Shown: positions 32,024 to 39,914 of the stretch, one piece after another
Layout: every line of letters begins with the position of its first letter
Position numbering within the stretch: the stretch's first letter is position 1
DNA from: Plesiocystis pacifica SIR-1
Lineage (GTDB): Bacteria > Myxococcota_A > Polyangia > Nannocystales > Nannocystaceae
NCBI RefSeq assembly: GCF_000170895.1
Contig: NZ_ABCS01000031.1
Location: 1 to 64,000 of the forward strand
DNA: 64,000 nt
Reading direction: 5' to 3'
Notes under the pieces: model-generated
Databases searched by the model: none
What the model saw: only the letters and a program-made list of their open reading frames with translations
What the model was told of the DNA's origin: nothing
Program-made: the position numbers and the translations under genes

Positions 32024-32834
32024 CTACAGATCAAGTGACAGTCCGGCTGTGGTGGGGCGCTTCGGGGTCCCACCACGGGCCATCTCGACTACGTCGAGCC
32101 CCTTCCCGCCCACAACCAGGTCATGCCAGGCCTGCGACCACGCAGCCTTGGCCAGCTCGAGGAACTCGGCCTTGCCCAAGTTCCCGGGCGCCTCCCCGTT
32201 GTGGGCCGCGTGAAGCACGAAGCGGGCGGCGACCAAGTCCGCCCCCCGCTCTCCCATCAGGAACTGGCTCGGCTCGAGCCCGTTCGCGCGCAGCTGGGAC
32301 GACACCCAGCGCGTGGCGACCTGCACCCAGCCCTCGAGCTTCGAGGCCTGGGGCAGGCGCGCGACCAGGTTCGGCCACGCGTCGCGCACGAGCGCGACGA
32401 CGTCGGCCTGGGCGACTCCCAGCCCCACCAGGCGCTGGATCCGAACCTGCTCCTGGGCGACCTCGAGGCGGCCGTCGAGGCGGGAGCGCCAGACCACGCG
32501 CAGGGGCGTGTCGGCCTCGACGAAGCGCTCCTGCGCGCTCACGTCGTCGGGGACGGGCGCCTCGAATACGTCGAGGGGCCGCATGCCCTCGTCGTCACGC
32601 CAGACCGGGACCTGCAGCTGGATGCGCAGCGTCGGGGCCGAGGCCGCAGGGCGTCGAAGCGCTCGACATCGCGGACCTGGGAGCGGGCCTTGTGGGCGCC
32701 GCTGGCTGTGATCAGGAAGTGGTCGCGGAGGCGCGACTCGACGATGTGGGCGCGGTGCAGAGCTCGACGTGGTAGCGCGGCGGCCGGGCGAGGGCCCGGC
32801 GGGCTGCGGCGATGAGCTCTTGGACTTGTCCCAT
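32024..32834 (-). CDS. Element 2 phage protein, broken by two frameshifts
   Basis: Starts at ATG 32832-32834 (MGQVQELIAAARRALARPPR). Coding moves frame at 32758-32763 (GAGCTCTGCAC for expected GAGCTCCTGCAC), continues AHIVESRLRDHFLITASGAH, then moves again at 32643-32646 (CTGCGGCC for CTGCGGGCC) and runs through TLRIQLQVPVWRDDEG to the stop at 32024. Restoring one base at each point gives about 270 residues. The C-terminal domain (WVQVATRWVSSQLRANGLEP) is helical. Head-tail connection role is possible by position only. Confidence 0.55.
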
Positions 32835-33134
32835 TCAGGTTGGGCTTCTCTCCTCGCTGACGAGGTCGTCGGCAATCCACTTCCCGAGGAGCGCGTCGAA
32901 TTCGGCGTCGCTCATACCGTCGCCATCGGCGGTGACCCGACGCCAGATCGTGGCCTTCAACAGCTCATCCAGTGGAATCGTCGGGAACGCCTGCCCAAGC
33001 CCGCCCACGATCACTCGGCCGCAGAGCTCCCTACCGAGGAGCTTTGCCAGGACCTGGGCGAGGACATGCGGCGGATCGCCGGTTTCTCTGGCGTGCTTCC
33101 TGAGCTTCTCGAAGGCGCTCATCTTGGGCTTCAT
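32835..33134 (-). CDS. Tandem-duplicated small phage protein (copy 2)
   Basis: 99 residues from ATG 33132-33134, overlapping the stop of copy 1 as ATGA. It is a clear duplicate of 33131-33406: shared MSAFE.(L/I)RKHARETGDPPHVL.QVLA, FPxIPL and the C-terminal GMSDAEFDALLGKWIADDL. The ends are almost identical while the middle has diverged, suggesting duplication followed by selection on the termini. Function unknown. Confidence 0.7.
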   Translation of the reverse strand: MKPKMSAFEKLRKHARETGDPPHVLAQVLAKLLGRELCGRVIVGGLGQAFPTIPLDELLKATIWRRVTADGDGMSDAEFDALLGKWIADDLVSEERSPT

Positions 33135-33406
33135 TCCTCGTTGGCGAGATCGTCGGCAATCCACTTCCCGAGGAGCGCGTCGAATTCGGCGTCGCTCATG
33201 CCGTTGCCGTCGGGGGCGAGCCGATGCCAGACAAGGGCCTCCAGCGCCACCTCCAAGGGGATTCCCGGAAACGCGCGTCCGAATACGCCCACGAGCAGTC
33301 CGCCGTCCAGCTTCGTGTCGAGCATCTCTGCCAGGACCTGCACGAGAACATGTGGAGGATCGCCGGTTTCTCTGGCGTGTTTTCTGATCCGCTCGAAGGC
33401 GCTCAC
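33131..33406 (-). CDS. Tandem-duplicated small phage protein (copy 1)
   Basis: 91 residues from GTG 33404-33406. Same N- and C-terminal blocks as copy 2; the central part (LDGGLLVGVFGRAFPGIPLE) differs. The C-terminus (MSDAEFDALLGKWIADDLAN) is a compact acidic helix. No family recognised. The pair sits between the 111-residue gene and the frameshifted 270-residue gene. Confidence 0.7.
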   Translation of the reverse strand: MSAFERIRKHARETGDPPHVLVQVLAEMLDTKLDGGLLVGVFGRAFPGIPLEVALEALVWHRLAPDGNGMSDAEFDALLGKWIADDLANEE

Positions 33407-33428
33407 CCTCGGAGCCTATCAGTCTTCG

Positions 33429-33764
33429 CTACGCGAGATCCTGTGCTTGACCCGCCTCGCGGCGCTGCCGGTCGAGCAGGTCTGCGAGCCGGCGGACCTC
33501 AACCAACTCGGCCGGCTTGTCCGCGTCGAGGGCCGTCTTGAAGCAGCTCCGCGCCATAGCCAGGAGCTCGAGCTTCGCCTTGCGTGATCTCGACCCGCGG
33601 CAGGCCTTGGCCTCGGCGACGAGCTCGAGGCCGATCTTCGCCCAGTAGCGCCCGCTCTCCGTGAGCCGCTCGGCGACGCTCGCCTCGAGCGTCTCGTCGA
33701 GCTCGCCCGCCTCGAGGGCCCGGTCGACGAGCTCCGAGGCCTCGCTGGTCTTGGTCGCCGTCAC
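33429..33764 (-). CDS. Small helical phage protein
   Basis: 111 residues from GTG 33762-33764 (read as MTATKTSEASELVDRALEAG), overlapping the upstream stop as GTGA. Helical throughout, with a repeat-like TPR flavour (ESGRYWAKIGLELVAEAKAC, LLAMARSCFKTALDADKP). No named family. GC3 coding bias supports this frame and start. Confidence 0.6.
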   Translation of the reverse strand: MTATKTSEASELVDRALEAGELDETLEASVAERLTESGRYWAKIGLELVAEAKACRGSRSRKAKLELLAMARSCFKTALDADKPAELVEVRRLADLLDRQRREAGQAQDLA

Positions 33765-34077
33765 TTGAGGCTCGGGAACTCGCCGCCGCGGGTGGTCGGT
33801 TGCTTGGGGGTCTCGACGGTCGCGCTGTGGGCTCGGCGAGGTCGAGGCGCAGCTCGTCGACGAGCTTGCGCATGTCGAGGTCAAAGGCCAGGGGCGTGGC
33901 GACGGCGAAGTCGAGGGTGAAGCTGTTCCGGGAGCGGCTGCGGCTGCCGTCGTTGCGCTTGACCATGCGCCGGCCCTGGTCGAGGACGATGACCTCGCCG
34001 GGGCCGGCGGCCTGGATGCGGCGGCGGGCGACCCCTCGGCGGAGGCGGCCGGACTTGGTGCGGATCGCTCGGGGCAT
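33761..34077 (-). CDS. Small phage protein, frameshifted
   Basis: Starts at ATG 34075-34077 (MPRAIRTKSGRLRRGVARRR), basic at first, then SFTLDFAVATPLAFDLDMRK. After DELRLDLAEP the first frame loses coding bias, and another frame (ATVETPKQPTTRGGEFPSLK, stop 33761) gains it. One extra base in the GGG run at 33829-33831 (plus strand) restores a single protein of about 105 residues whose stop overlaps the next gene's GTG. Function unknown. Confidence 0.55.
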
Positions 34078-34262
34078 CAGCTCATGTAGAAAGCGAAGGC
34101 CTGGAACACCCCCGCGATGAGCAGCAGCGCCCCTACAGCTCTAGCCATCGCCAGAGCTTGCTTCTCCTTGCCCCCGCTTGCTTTGGTCAGCCAGGAGAGA
34201 GGCGAGAGGAGGAGAAAGAGACCGAGGACTCCGGGGAGTAGTGCGTTGATGTGGGCGCTCAT
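34077..34262 (-). CDS. Small two-helix membrane protein, holin-like
   Basis: 61 residues from ATG 34260-34262 (TTG 34265 also in frame). Two hydrophobic helices (ALLPGVLGLFLLLSPLSWL and AVGALLLIAGVFQAFAFYM) around a basic loop (KASGGKEKQALAMAR). Size and layout resemble a class II holin, but it lies among putative head/tail genes rather than next to a lysin. The stop overlaps the next start as ATGA. Confidence 0.55.
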   Translation of the reverse strand: MSAHINALLPGVLGLFLLLSPLSWLTKASGGKEKQALAMARAVGALLLIAGVFQAFAFYMS

Positions 34263-34280
34263 CAACGACAGGGTAGCGCT

Positions 34281-34658
34281 TCAGCTAGCGAGCTCGAAGC
34301 GGAAGACCCGGCCGCCGATGTGGTGGACGCGGTCGAGGGTGACGTCGGTGCCGTTGAGGACCAGGCGGCGGACGAGCTTGGCGTCGTGCTCGGAGGTGCA
34401 GCGGGCCCACTGGTCGCCGCCGATGAGGACGAGGTGGGCCTCGCCGTCGCGGGCGAGGTGACCGCGGGTGGTGGTCTCGGCCTTGCGCTGGACGACGGGG
34501 ATGGGGGTGGAGGTGTCCCGTTTGCGGACGGCGGGGGCGCGGGGACGCGTCGGGGCGCTGGTCTGGGGCGTGGGCCGGCCGGTGGGCTGGCGAGTCGGGT
34601 TGCCGTGCGCTTCGGGGGCGGCGGTGGTCGGGGGCAAGTTGTCGGGATCGTTGGGCAC
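34281..34658 (-). CDS. Phage-region protein with disordered N-terminus
   Basis: 125 residues from GTG 34656-34658 (PNDPDNLPPTTAAPEAHGNP). The first 60 residues are Pro/Thr/Arg-rich and disordered; the last 60 form a compact domain (EAHLVLIGGDQWARCTSEHD, VTLDRVHHIGGRVFRFELAS). No known family. First gene of the minus-strand run that ends at the 31745-31781 terminator. Confidence 0.55.
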   Translation of the reverse strand: MPNDPDNLPPTTAAPEAHGNPTRQPTGRPTPQTSAPTRPRAPAVRKRDTSTPIPVVQRKAETTTRGHLARDGEAHLVLIGGDQWARCTSEHDAKLVRRLVLNGTDVTLDRVHHIGGRVFRFELAS

Positions 34659-34774
34659 TTCGGGGCTCAGGGGGCTAACGGGGAATTTTCGAGGGTCGGC
34701 CGGCGAAAAAAACGGGCCCGGGTACCCGCCCGCGTGTTTTTCGGCGGGGTGTACGCGGAAGGGGGAGGGTTGTA

Positions 34775-35209
34775 ATGAGTGCAGCAGACGTGTCGGGCGC
34801 GGATGTCGAAATACTCGTGGTCTTCTCAATCGTCGGAGACGACTTCGACCTCGATGACTGTTCGAGTCGAGTCGGGCGCCAGCCGACCACGACATGGACG
34901 CAAAAACGAGAACACCTTCGGGCCCGAGCAGATCTAGCGAACACATCCTGGACAGTCGCGTCAGGCTGGAATGCTGGCGACTGTGTCAATGATGCAGTCT
35001 CTGCGCTGCTAGACGAGGTCTGGCCTTACCAGCAGCAGGTTGTGGCGTACGTCGAGTCTCGCGGCCTGACTGCACACGTTGAGTGTAGTGTCCGAATGTG
35101 GGCTAGCGCTCCGCTGTACAGCCTCTCGGTTGAGTCGATGGAGCGGCTTACAGCGCTGAACGCAGGGTTTTATCTCGACCTCTACGACTACCGTGGAGAC
35201 GACTCCTAG
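34775..35209 (+). CDS. DUF4279 family protein (second moron)
   Basis: 144 residues from ATG 34775 with a GGGGGAGG ribosome site about 9 bp upstream. The pattern FSIVGDDFDLDD, RQPTTTWTQKREH, SWTVASGW, ALLDEVWPYQQQVVAYVESR and LTALNAGFYLDLYDY fits DUF4279, a family often found next to toxin or polymorphic-toxin loci and proposed as immunity proteins. It is on the plus strand inside minus-strand phage genes and has more A/T-ending codons, so it is probably an acquired cargo gene. Confidence 0.75.
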   Translation: MSAADVSGADVEILVVFSIVGDDFDLDDCSSRVGRQPTTTWTQKREHLRARADLANTSWTVASGWNAGDCVNDAVSALLDEVWPYQQQVVAYVESRGLTAHVECSVRMWASAPLYSLSVESMERLTALNAGFYLDLYDYRGDDS

Positions 35210-35418
35210 CCACGTACGACTGGTCCGGTCACTCCACGTCGCCTCTTCCGCGCGAGCTTCCCCATGATCGTCTCCCGGGCCGTCTCGGGTAGCCCATCGG
35301 CATGGGTCATGTAGATCGTCAGCGCGTCGAAGAGCTCTTCGATGTCCGCCTCGTGTCGCGCCAACGCGCTCTCGTGCTTGTGGCTGCGGTCCCGCAGCTG
35401 CACGAGGTCCCCCTTCAC
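35206..35418 (-). CDS. Small helical phage protein
   Basis: 70 residues from GTG 35416-35418, overlapping the upstream stop (GTGA). Charged and helical (LVQLRDRSHKHESALARHEA), basic C-terminus (KLARKRRRG). With the preceding TM protein it forms a pair that could be a spanin-like or regulatory unit, but no motif proves it. Confidence 0.5.
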   Translation of the reverse strand: MKGDLVQLRDRSHKHESALARHEADIEELFDALTIYMTHADGLPETARETIMGKLARKRRRGVTGPVVRG

Positions 35419-35579
35419 GAGCCCATCCAGTGTGCCTCGGTGAGCTGCTCCTGAATCGTCGCCAGCCGTTCAGTCAGCGCGTCGCCGCGGGTCACCCGGA
35501 CGCCGTAGCCCGTGCCGCCTCCGAGGAGCAGCAGGACCAGCCCGCCGAGGATGTCCAGGATGCTCGGGTCGATGTTCAC
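35415..35579 (-). CDS. Small single-pass membrane protein
   Basis: 54 residues from GTG 35577-35579 (read as MNIDPSILDILGGLVLLLLG), one membrane helix at about 7-24, then a helical tail (ALTERLATIQEQLTEAHWM). The stop overlaps the start of the next gene. Size and layout are typical of phage holin or anti-holin-like proteins. Confidence 0.5.
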   Translation of the reverse strand: MNIDPSILDILGGLVLLLLGGGTGYGVRVTRGDALTERLATIQEQLTEAHWMGS

Positions 35580-35666
35580 GCCTGCTCCCTTCAACGCGAC
35601 GAGGCCCCGCAGCCGACCGTTCTCGGGTCAAACTGCGGGGCCTCGCTCGACGCGGAAGCTCGCCGC

Positions 35667-36248
35667 TCACAAGGCGCAGCTATCCGTCGCCACTACACCC
35701 TGACTTGCCAATTTTCGCCCTGCAAGCCCTTTCTTGGCCGGCCGACCGCGACGCCCACGGACTCCCCACACGCCCAGACGCGTGGACCGTGCCGTCCGCT
35801 CGCTGACACTCGCAAACTTCGCAACCGCCCGATCGAGCTCGGCGAAAGATCCGATCTCCCCGCGCACGACCCCGGCCGCGAGGTCCCGCCCGATGGGCTC
35901 GAAGATGACCCGCGCGCGGGCGAGGTCGCGGGGCGGCGCGACGGGGCCGAAGACCGGCAGCGACGCGAGCTCGGCCTGCTCGCGGCGGACCTCCTCGCTG
36001 AGCCAGCTCTCGTCTACCACGCGGGTGGTCTTCATGACCTCGCCGTCGACCAGGGCGTACCAGGGCATGGTCGCTGGCCGCTCGACGCGTCGCTCGAGCA
36101 GACCGAGCTCGAGCAGCTCGACCTCGAGGGCCCGGACGACGCTGGCCGCCGTCGTCGCGCTCGCGGCTGCCTCTCGGCGCAGGGCCTCGACCTGGGCGCT
36201 GGCGTCTGCGTTGTCCTCGAGGGACCGGGCGAGGCCCTCGGCGGCCAT
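35667..36248 (-). CDS. Element 2 protein of unknown function
   Basis: 193 residues from ATG 36246-36248. N-terminal half helical and Ala-rich (ALRREAAASATTAASVVRAL), middle with TMPWYALVDGEVMKTTRVVD, C-terminus basic (GVWGVRGRRGRPAKKGLAGR). The open frame extends about 80 bp further upstream with coding-like composition but no start codon, ending at a TAG at 36326, so the true N-terminus may be lost to a mutation or sequence error. First gene of the element 2 minus-strand run. Confidence 0.5.
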   Translation of the reverse strand: MAAEGLARSLEDNADASAQVEALRREAAASATTAASVVRALEVELLELGLLERRVERPATMPWYALVDGEVMKTTRVVDESWLSEEVRREQAELASLPVFGPVAPPRDLARARVIFEPIGRDLAAGVVRGEIGSFAELDRAVAKFASVSERTARSTRLGVWGVRGRRGRPAKKGLAGRKLASQGVVATDSCAL

Positions 36249-36364
36249 GTCGGCCGGGTGCGTCGACCAGCTCCGGCCCTCGTCGTCGACGTCGTGATCC
36301 GAGCGCGTCGCCCAGGCGATGACCTCGTCGGCCTACTCGTCGTGGGGGTCCACGCCAGCCCGGG

Positions 36365-37453
36365 CTACGGCAGCGTCTCCGAGCGAACCGCGACACTCAC
36401 CACTCGAGCCTCGTTGCTTGCGATGATCAACTCATAGCGAGCCGGGGCGAGCTCGAGGATTTGGCCTGCCCCCTGCCCATCGATGAGCACCCCCGGCCCT
36501 TCCGGCACACTTGGAGTCGAGATGGGTACGTCACCCTGCTCTGGCCCTGGCTCCTCCTCGGGCCGAGCCAAGATGTCCTCGTCGGGGCAGCGCTGGATGA
36601 ACAGCCTGTCCGCGTCTGAAGTCACCCGAAAGCCCCCCTGCGAGGTGACCTCGAAGCTCCGCCGCATACCGAGCTCGGAGCTCCCCCACAGCGTCTGATC
36701 GTTGTCACAATCGAGCTCCAAGTCGTCCGCCCATTCACCAGGCGTCGTCTCCGTGAGCGCCCCGAACTGGCAGGTCTCGAGCACGGCGAAGCTCCACGGA
36801 GCCTGAGCGGCGTACTCCGCTTGCGCCTCCGCGAGGGTCTGTCCCGTGATCGCCTCGAACGCCACCTCTGGATCTCGCGGATCGCTGAGCAGCTCTCGAA
36901 CAGCCTGGGCGCCGTAGACCTCCCAGGCCCAGCGCACGAAGTGCCCAGCGCTCGCGTAGTCGACGACGTCATCGTCGCGGAAGAAGTTCTCGAGCAAGGG
37001 CGTGGCGCCCAAGACCGTCCGATGTTGATCGAGGGCTTCGGCGATGCCCTCGGACCACATCGCCGAAGGCTTCCCCAAGGGGATCGCCACCGCGTGTACG
37101 AGCTCGTGGCCGACCGCGTCCTGACTGGTGTAGATCGTGTGGGTGTCCCGCCGATAGCATCCCGCCTGGTCGGCGGAGCAGTAGTCGTTCCAGCCCACGG
37201 AGGCACCCCGCCAGAGATAGACGTCGACCTTGCCCTCCATCTGCGTCGAGAGCAGATCTTCGACCCGGACCACGTGTTGCTCGAGGTAGGCGAGGTCACC
37301 ACCACAAAGGGGTTGCCCATCGGCCACCCCGATTCGCATGTGCTCGGTCTCGTGGGTCAACTCGAAGGGAGGCTCCTCCTCCGCGCACGCCGCAACGCTC
37401 CCGAGGCCAAGACCCAGGAGCACGGCGGACAGCGTCAGGGTCGCGGGCTTCAT
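36365..37453 (-). CDS. Secreted lipoprotein zinc metallopeptidase-like protein
   Basis: 362 residues from ATG 37451-37453. Signal with lipobox-like AAC (SVAAC). Zinc motif HELVH in GHELVHAVAIPLGKPSAMWS, followed by EGIAEAL, which supplies the downstream Glu as in gluzincins. C-terminal 130 residues are a beta-rich domain. Several Cys pairs suggest disulphides. Likely an extracytoplasmic peptidase of unknown target. Its ATG overlaps the stop of the PDZ lipoprotein upstream (ATGA), so the two form an operon. Confidence 0.75.
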   Translation of the reverse strand: MKPATLTLSAVLLGLGLGSVAACAEEEPPFELTHETEHMRIGVADGQPLCGGDLAYLEQHVVRVEDLLSTQMEGKVDVYLWRGASVGWNDYCSADQAGCYRRDTHTIYTSQDAVGHELVHAVAIPLGKPSAMWSEGIAEALDQHRTVLGATPLLENFFRDDDVVDYASAGHFVRWAWEVYGAQAVRELLSDPRDPEVAFEAITGQTLAEAQAEYAAQAPWSFAVLETCQFGALTETTPGEWADDLELDCDNDQTLWGSSELGMRRSFEVTSQGGFRVTSDADRLFIQRCPDEDILARPEEEPGPEQGDVPISTPSVPEGPGVLIDGQGAGQILELAPARYELIIASNEARVVSVAVRSETLP

Positions 37454-38106
37454 TCGAGGCGGTAGGACTGTAGCACCCGCTCTCCGCCACGAACAATGGT
37501 CAGCTCGAAGGTCCCTTGCCCCTGGAGTAGGTCGTAGAGCTCAGGCATCGCACCCAAGCCGGACAGGTCTTTGCCGTTCACCGCAGCCAACTCATCGAAG
37601 CGCTCGAGGCCGAGAGCCTCACACAGCTCTCCGGCGAAGGCGATGAACCAGGTCCCGTCGTCCTTGGTGCGGAGCACGGTCGCGTCGGCCTCCAGCAGAC
37701 TCAGATCGTCGAGGATGAGCTCGAAGGCTGCTCGGTCGATCACTCGAGTACCTGTTGACTCGAGCTCGACAAAGGTCAACGGGTCCCAGGTGGCGCCGCT
37801 CCCCATGGTGGTACCCGAGCCCGCCTCATCACCCCCACCGTCTTCTTGGCAATGCGGGACAACGTCACCGGGCAGCCCACCGCCCTCGCTACAATTGAAC
37901 GCGGCGATGTTCGCGTCTGGCCCGCACTGGACCTTGGTGATCCCCAAGCCCACGTGACACTCGACCCCGACCTCGAGGTTCACCAGGCACACTGATTGAC
38001 ATGCCACCTGCCCTTCGCTGCCTTCCTGCAAGTCATCACCGCAAGCTCCGCCTAGAGTGAAGGCCAAGCAGAGTGCGAGACCCTTGAGTCGGTTCGTCCC
38101 CTTCAT
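37450..38106 (-). CDS. Lipoprotein with C-terminal PDZ-like domain
   Basis: 218 residues from ATG 38104-38106. Lipobox GGAC, then a Cys-rich section (VACQSVCLVNLEVGVECHVG), a Gly/Ser linker and a C-terminal domain of about 75 residues with LCEALGLERFDELAAVNGKD and TFELTIVRGGERVLQSYRLE. That domain matches the PDZ-like end of GspC-type proteins. Co-transcribed with the metallopeptidase, so it could present substrates to it. Confidence 0.7.
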   Translation of the reverse strand: MKGTNRLKGLALCLAFTLGGACGDDLQEGSEGQVACQSVCLVNLEVGVECHVGLGITKVQCGPDANIAAFNCSEGGGLPGDVVPHCQEDGGGDEAGSGTTMGSGATWDPLTFVELESTGTRVIDRAAFELILDDLSLLEADATVLRTKDDGTWFIAFAGELCEALGLERFDELAAVNGKDLSGLGAMPELYDLLQGQGTFELTIVRGGERVLQSYRLE

Positions 38107-38297
38107 GAACGGAGAGTCGCACCGCAGATGTTCTGAGTCGAACCCGGTGGATGTGACCTAGCCTCCAACTTGGAAGAGACTCAGGGCCTGCGGCGAACCC
38201 GCGTGCACATCTCGCCTCTGGGAGGCCCCTTCAAGCCTCGGCGAGTTCGTAGCGCAGCGCCCGGGTCGTGGAGGTACTCGGCGTCGCCACTTGTGGG

Positions 38298-38651
38298 TCA
38301 GTCCTGGTTTTCATCGTTGGTCCTTCGGCTGAGTTCGTCGAACAACAGCCGCAGTATCCCTGTCACGAGCTCCAGATCTCGTGGGCGGCGCGCGAGTGCG
38401 AGGTCGATGAGTTCTCGAGCCTCGTCACGGGCTCCGGTCTCGAAGCTCATGAACAAGGTGCTCACCATGAGGTCGAGGCCCGTACATAGCTTGATGACCG
38501 TGTCGAGGCTCGGCGAGAAGCCTGCGTGCTCGAGGCGTCGGATCGTGTCGGCGGAGAGCCCAGAGCGCTCCGCGAGCTCCTCCTGCGTCATACCTCGTGC
38601 CTTGCGCAGGCTTCGGACGTGACGGCCGAAACGTGTCCGGAGTAGCTTCAT
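38298..38651 (-). CDS. XRE-family transcriptional regulator of cassette B
   Basis: 117 residues from ATG 38649-38651 (MKLLRTRFGRHVRSLRKARG). The XRE helix-turn-helix (MTQEELAERSGLSADTIRRL) is nearly identical to cassette A's. The C-terminal helices (STLFMSFETGARDEARELID) are also shared. This copy has a clear ATG and so helps place the start of copy A. It lies 8 bp after the winged-helix gene, as one operon. Confidence 0.85.
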   Translation of the reverse strand: MKLLRTRFGRHVRSLRKARGMTQEELAERSGLSADTIRRLEHAGFSPSLDTVIKLCTGLDLMVSTLFMSFETGARDEARELIDLALARRPRDLELVTGILRLLFDELSRRTNDENQD

Positions 38652-38659
38652 CCGAACGC

Positions 38660-39138
38660 TCAGGGCGAAGGCGTCTCGTTTGAGAGGCAACGGTAGCGGG
38701 TCGAGCTCGTTCGCCCCACACGCTCGGCGTCCCCTCCGTCGACCAAGCGAGCGAGGGACGCTTGGAGCTTCCAACGCGGTCCGCCGACGCGCTCGCGCAG
38801 GTAGGCCGCGCAGACCCAGTCAGAGCCCGTCGTCGACGCTTCGTGCAGACTTCCCGGACGAACTCGTCAAACAGCTCACCCGACGCCTGCTGAGCGGCCT
38901 CGAGCCGCTCGCGGTCTCGGTTTGTGTCTGCGACGAAGGGCCGGCGTACGATGACGGTGACCTCCGTAGACAAGAGCTCCTCGATCCGCAGGTCACGAAG
39001 CAGCGCGGCGCGAGGTCCACCCCCTTCGATGAACCGCAAGAGCTCGCTGAGCTTCCAGTGAGGGTGGTCGCGCAAGACCGTGAGGAGGACATGGCGCTCC
39101 GCCTTGGCGAGTCGCGGGACGAGCTGAAGGGACGGCAT
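38660..39138 (-). CDS. Winged-helix-like protein of cassette B, frameshifted
   Basis: Starts ATG 39136-39138 (MPSLQLVPRLAKAERHVLLT). It aligns with 4065-4538 through ASGELFDEFVREV, after which the coding frame moves at 38846-38849: GTCTGCAC for an expected GTCCTGCAC. The other frame continues HEASTTGSDWVCAAYLRERV, GGPRWKLQASLARLVDGG and RTSSTRYR, matching copy A to the stop at 38660. Restoring one base gives about 159 residues. Given the paralogue match, an indel in the assembly or a recent mutation is likely. Confidence 0.7.
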
Positions 39139-39202
39139 TGAGGAACCACCGCCTGGGCGAGACGGGAAGTTCCGGGGGCACCGCAAAGGCGGAACCAGCG
39201 CG

Positions 39203-39793
39203 CTACGTCGAAGGGGTCGCGGACGCTCGGAGCTTGGCCCGGATCCGCCGCTTCAGCTCGATCTTTGCGCGATGTCGGCGAGTTCGGATCGTCGCCGCGG
39301 CGGTCGCTTCCTTTTTAGCGAAGGACTCGACATCGCCACCAGCGAGCTGGTCCTCGACCGCGCGTCGAAAGGGCTCGGCGAGTCGATCGAGCTCTCGCGC
39401 CAGTAGGTCTCGCTTTTCTTGGCGCTCGAGGGCGGTGATCGGGCCGGTCCCATCGTGGACGAGCGCGCTGAGGTCGACGTCGCGCCCGAGCTCTGCATCT
39501 CGCCGGCTTTGCCCACGGGCAGCTCGCAGGGCTTGAATCCGGGCGACGCTGCCCACCCAGCGGGCGAAGGCTTCGTCATGGACGGGCGCGAAGCTGGAAA
39601 AGCGCTCCCAGATCAGCTCATTCGACTGTTGGGCGAGGTCGCGGGCGAGGTGGTAGGGGAAGCGCCGCTCGAAGTAGCCGATCAGCCAGCGGTCGACCCC
39701 GTGCACGAGCATCGCCTTCGCGCGGGCGCGGTCACGCGGGGCGGATCTGCGGAGCGCGTCGAGGTATGCCCGGTAGATCGCGTTTAGTCCCAT
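39203..39793 (-). CDS. ECF-type RNA polymerase sigma factor of cassette B
   Basis: 196 residues from ATG 39791-39793. Region 2: DLAQQSNELIWERFSSFAPV then ARWVGSVARIQALRAARG. Region 4: LDRLAEPFRRAVEDQLAGGD and a HTH ending ATAAATIRTRRHRAKIEL. It aligns along its whole length with 3139-3705. Divergent from the kinase gene across 121 bp. No anti-sigma gene is adjacent. The target promoters probably include the cassette itself, but no sigma-binding motif could be confirmed. Confidence 0.85.
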   Translation of the reverse strand: MGLNAIYRAYLDALRRSAPRDRARAKAMLVHGVDRWLIGYFERRFPYHLARDLAQQSNELIWERFSSFAPVHDEAFARWVGSVARIQALRAARGQSRRDAELGRDVDLSALVHDGTGPITALERQEKRDLLARELDRLAEPFRRAVEDQLAGGDVESFAKKEATAAATIRTRRHRAKIELKRRIRAKLRASATPST

Positions 39794-39914
39794 GCAGACC
39801 AAGTGTACACGCGGGGAGAGGGGAAGGATTGGCCATGAGGACAGCGCGTTCAGGGGGCGTCGACGCGCCGAGCCCAGATGGTCGTCTCGGTGGTAGCCTG
39901 CTCCCGCGCCGCTC

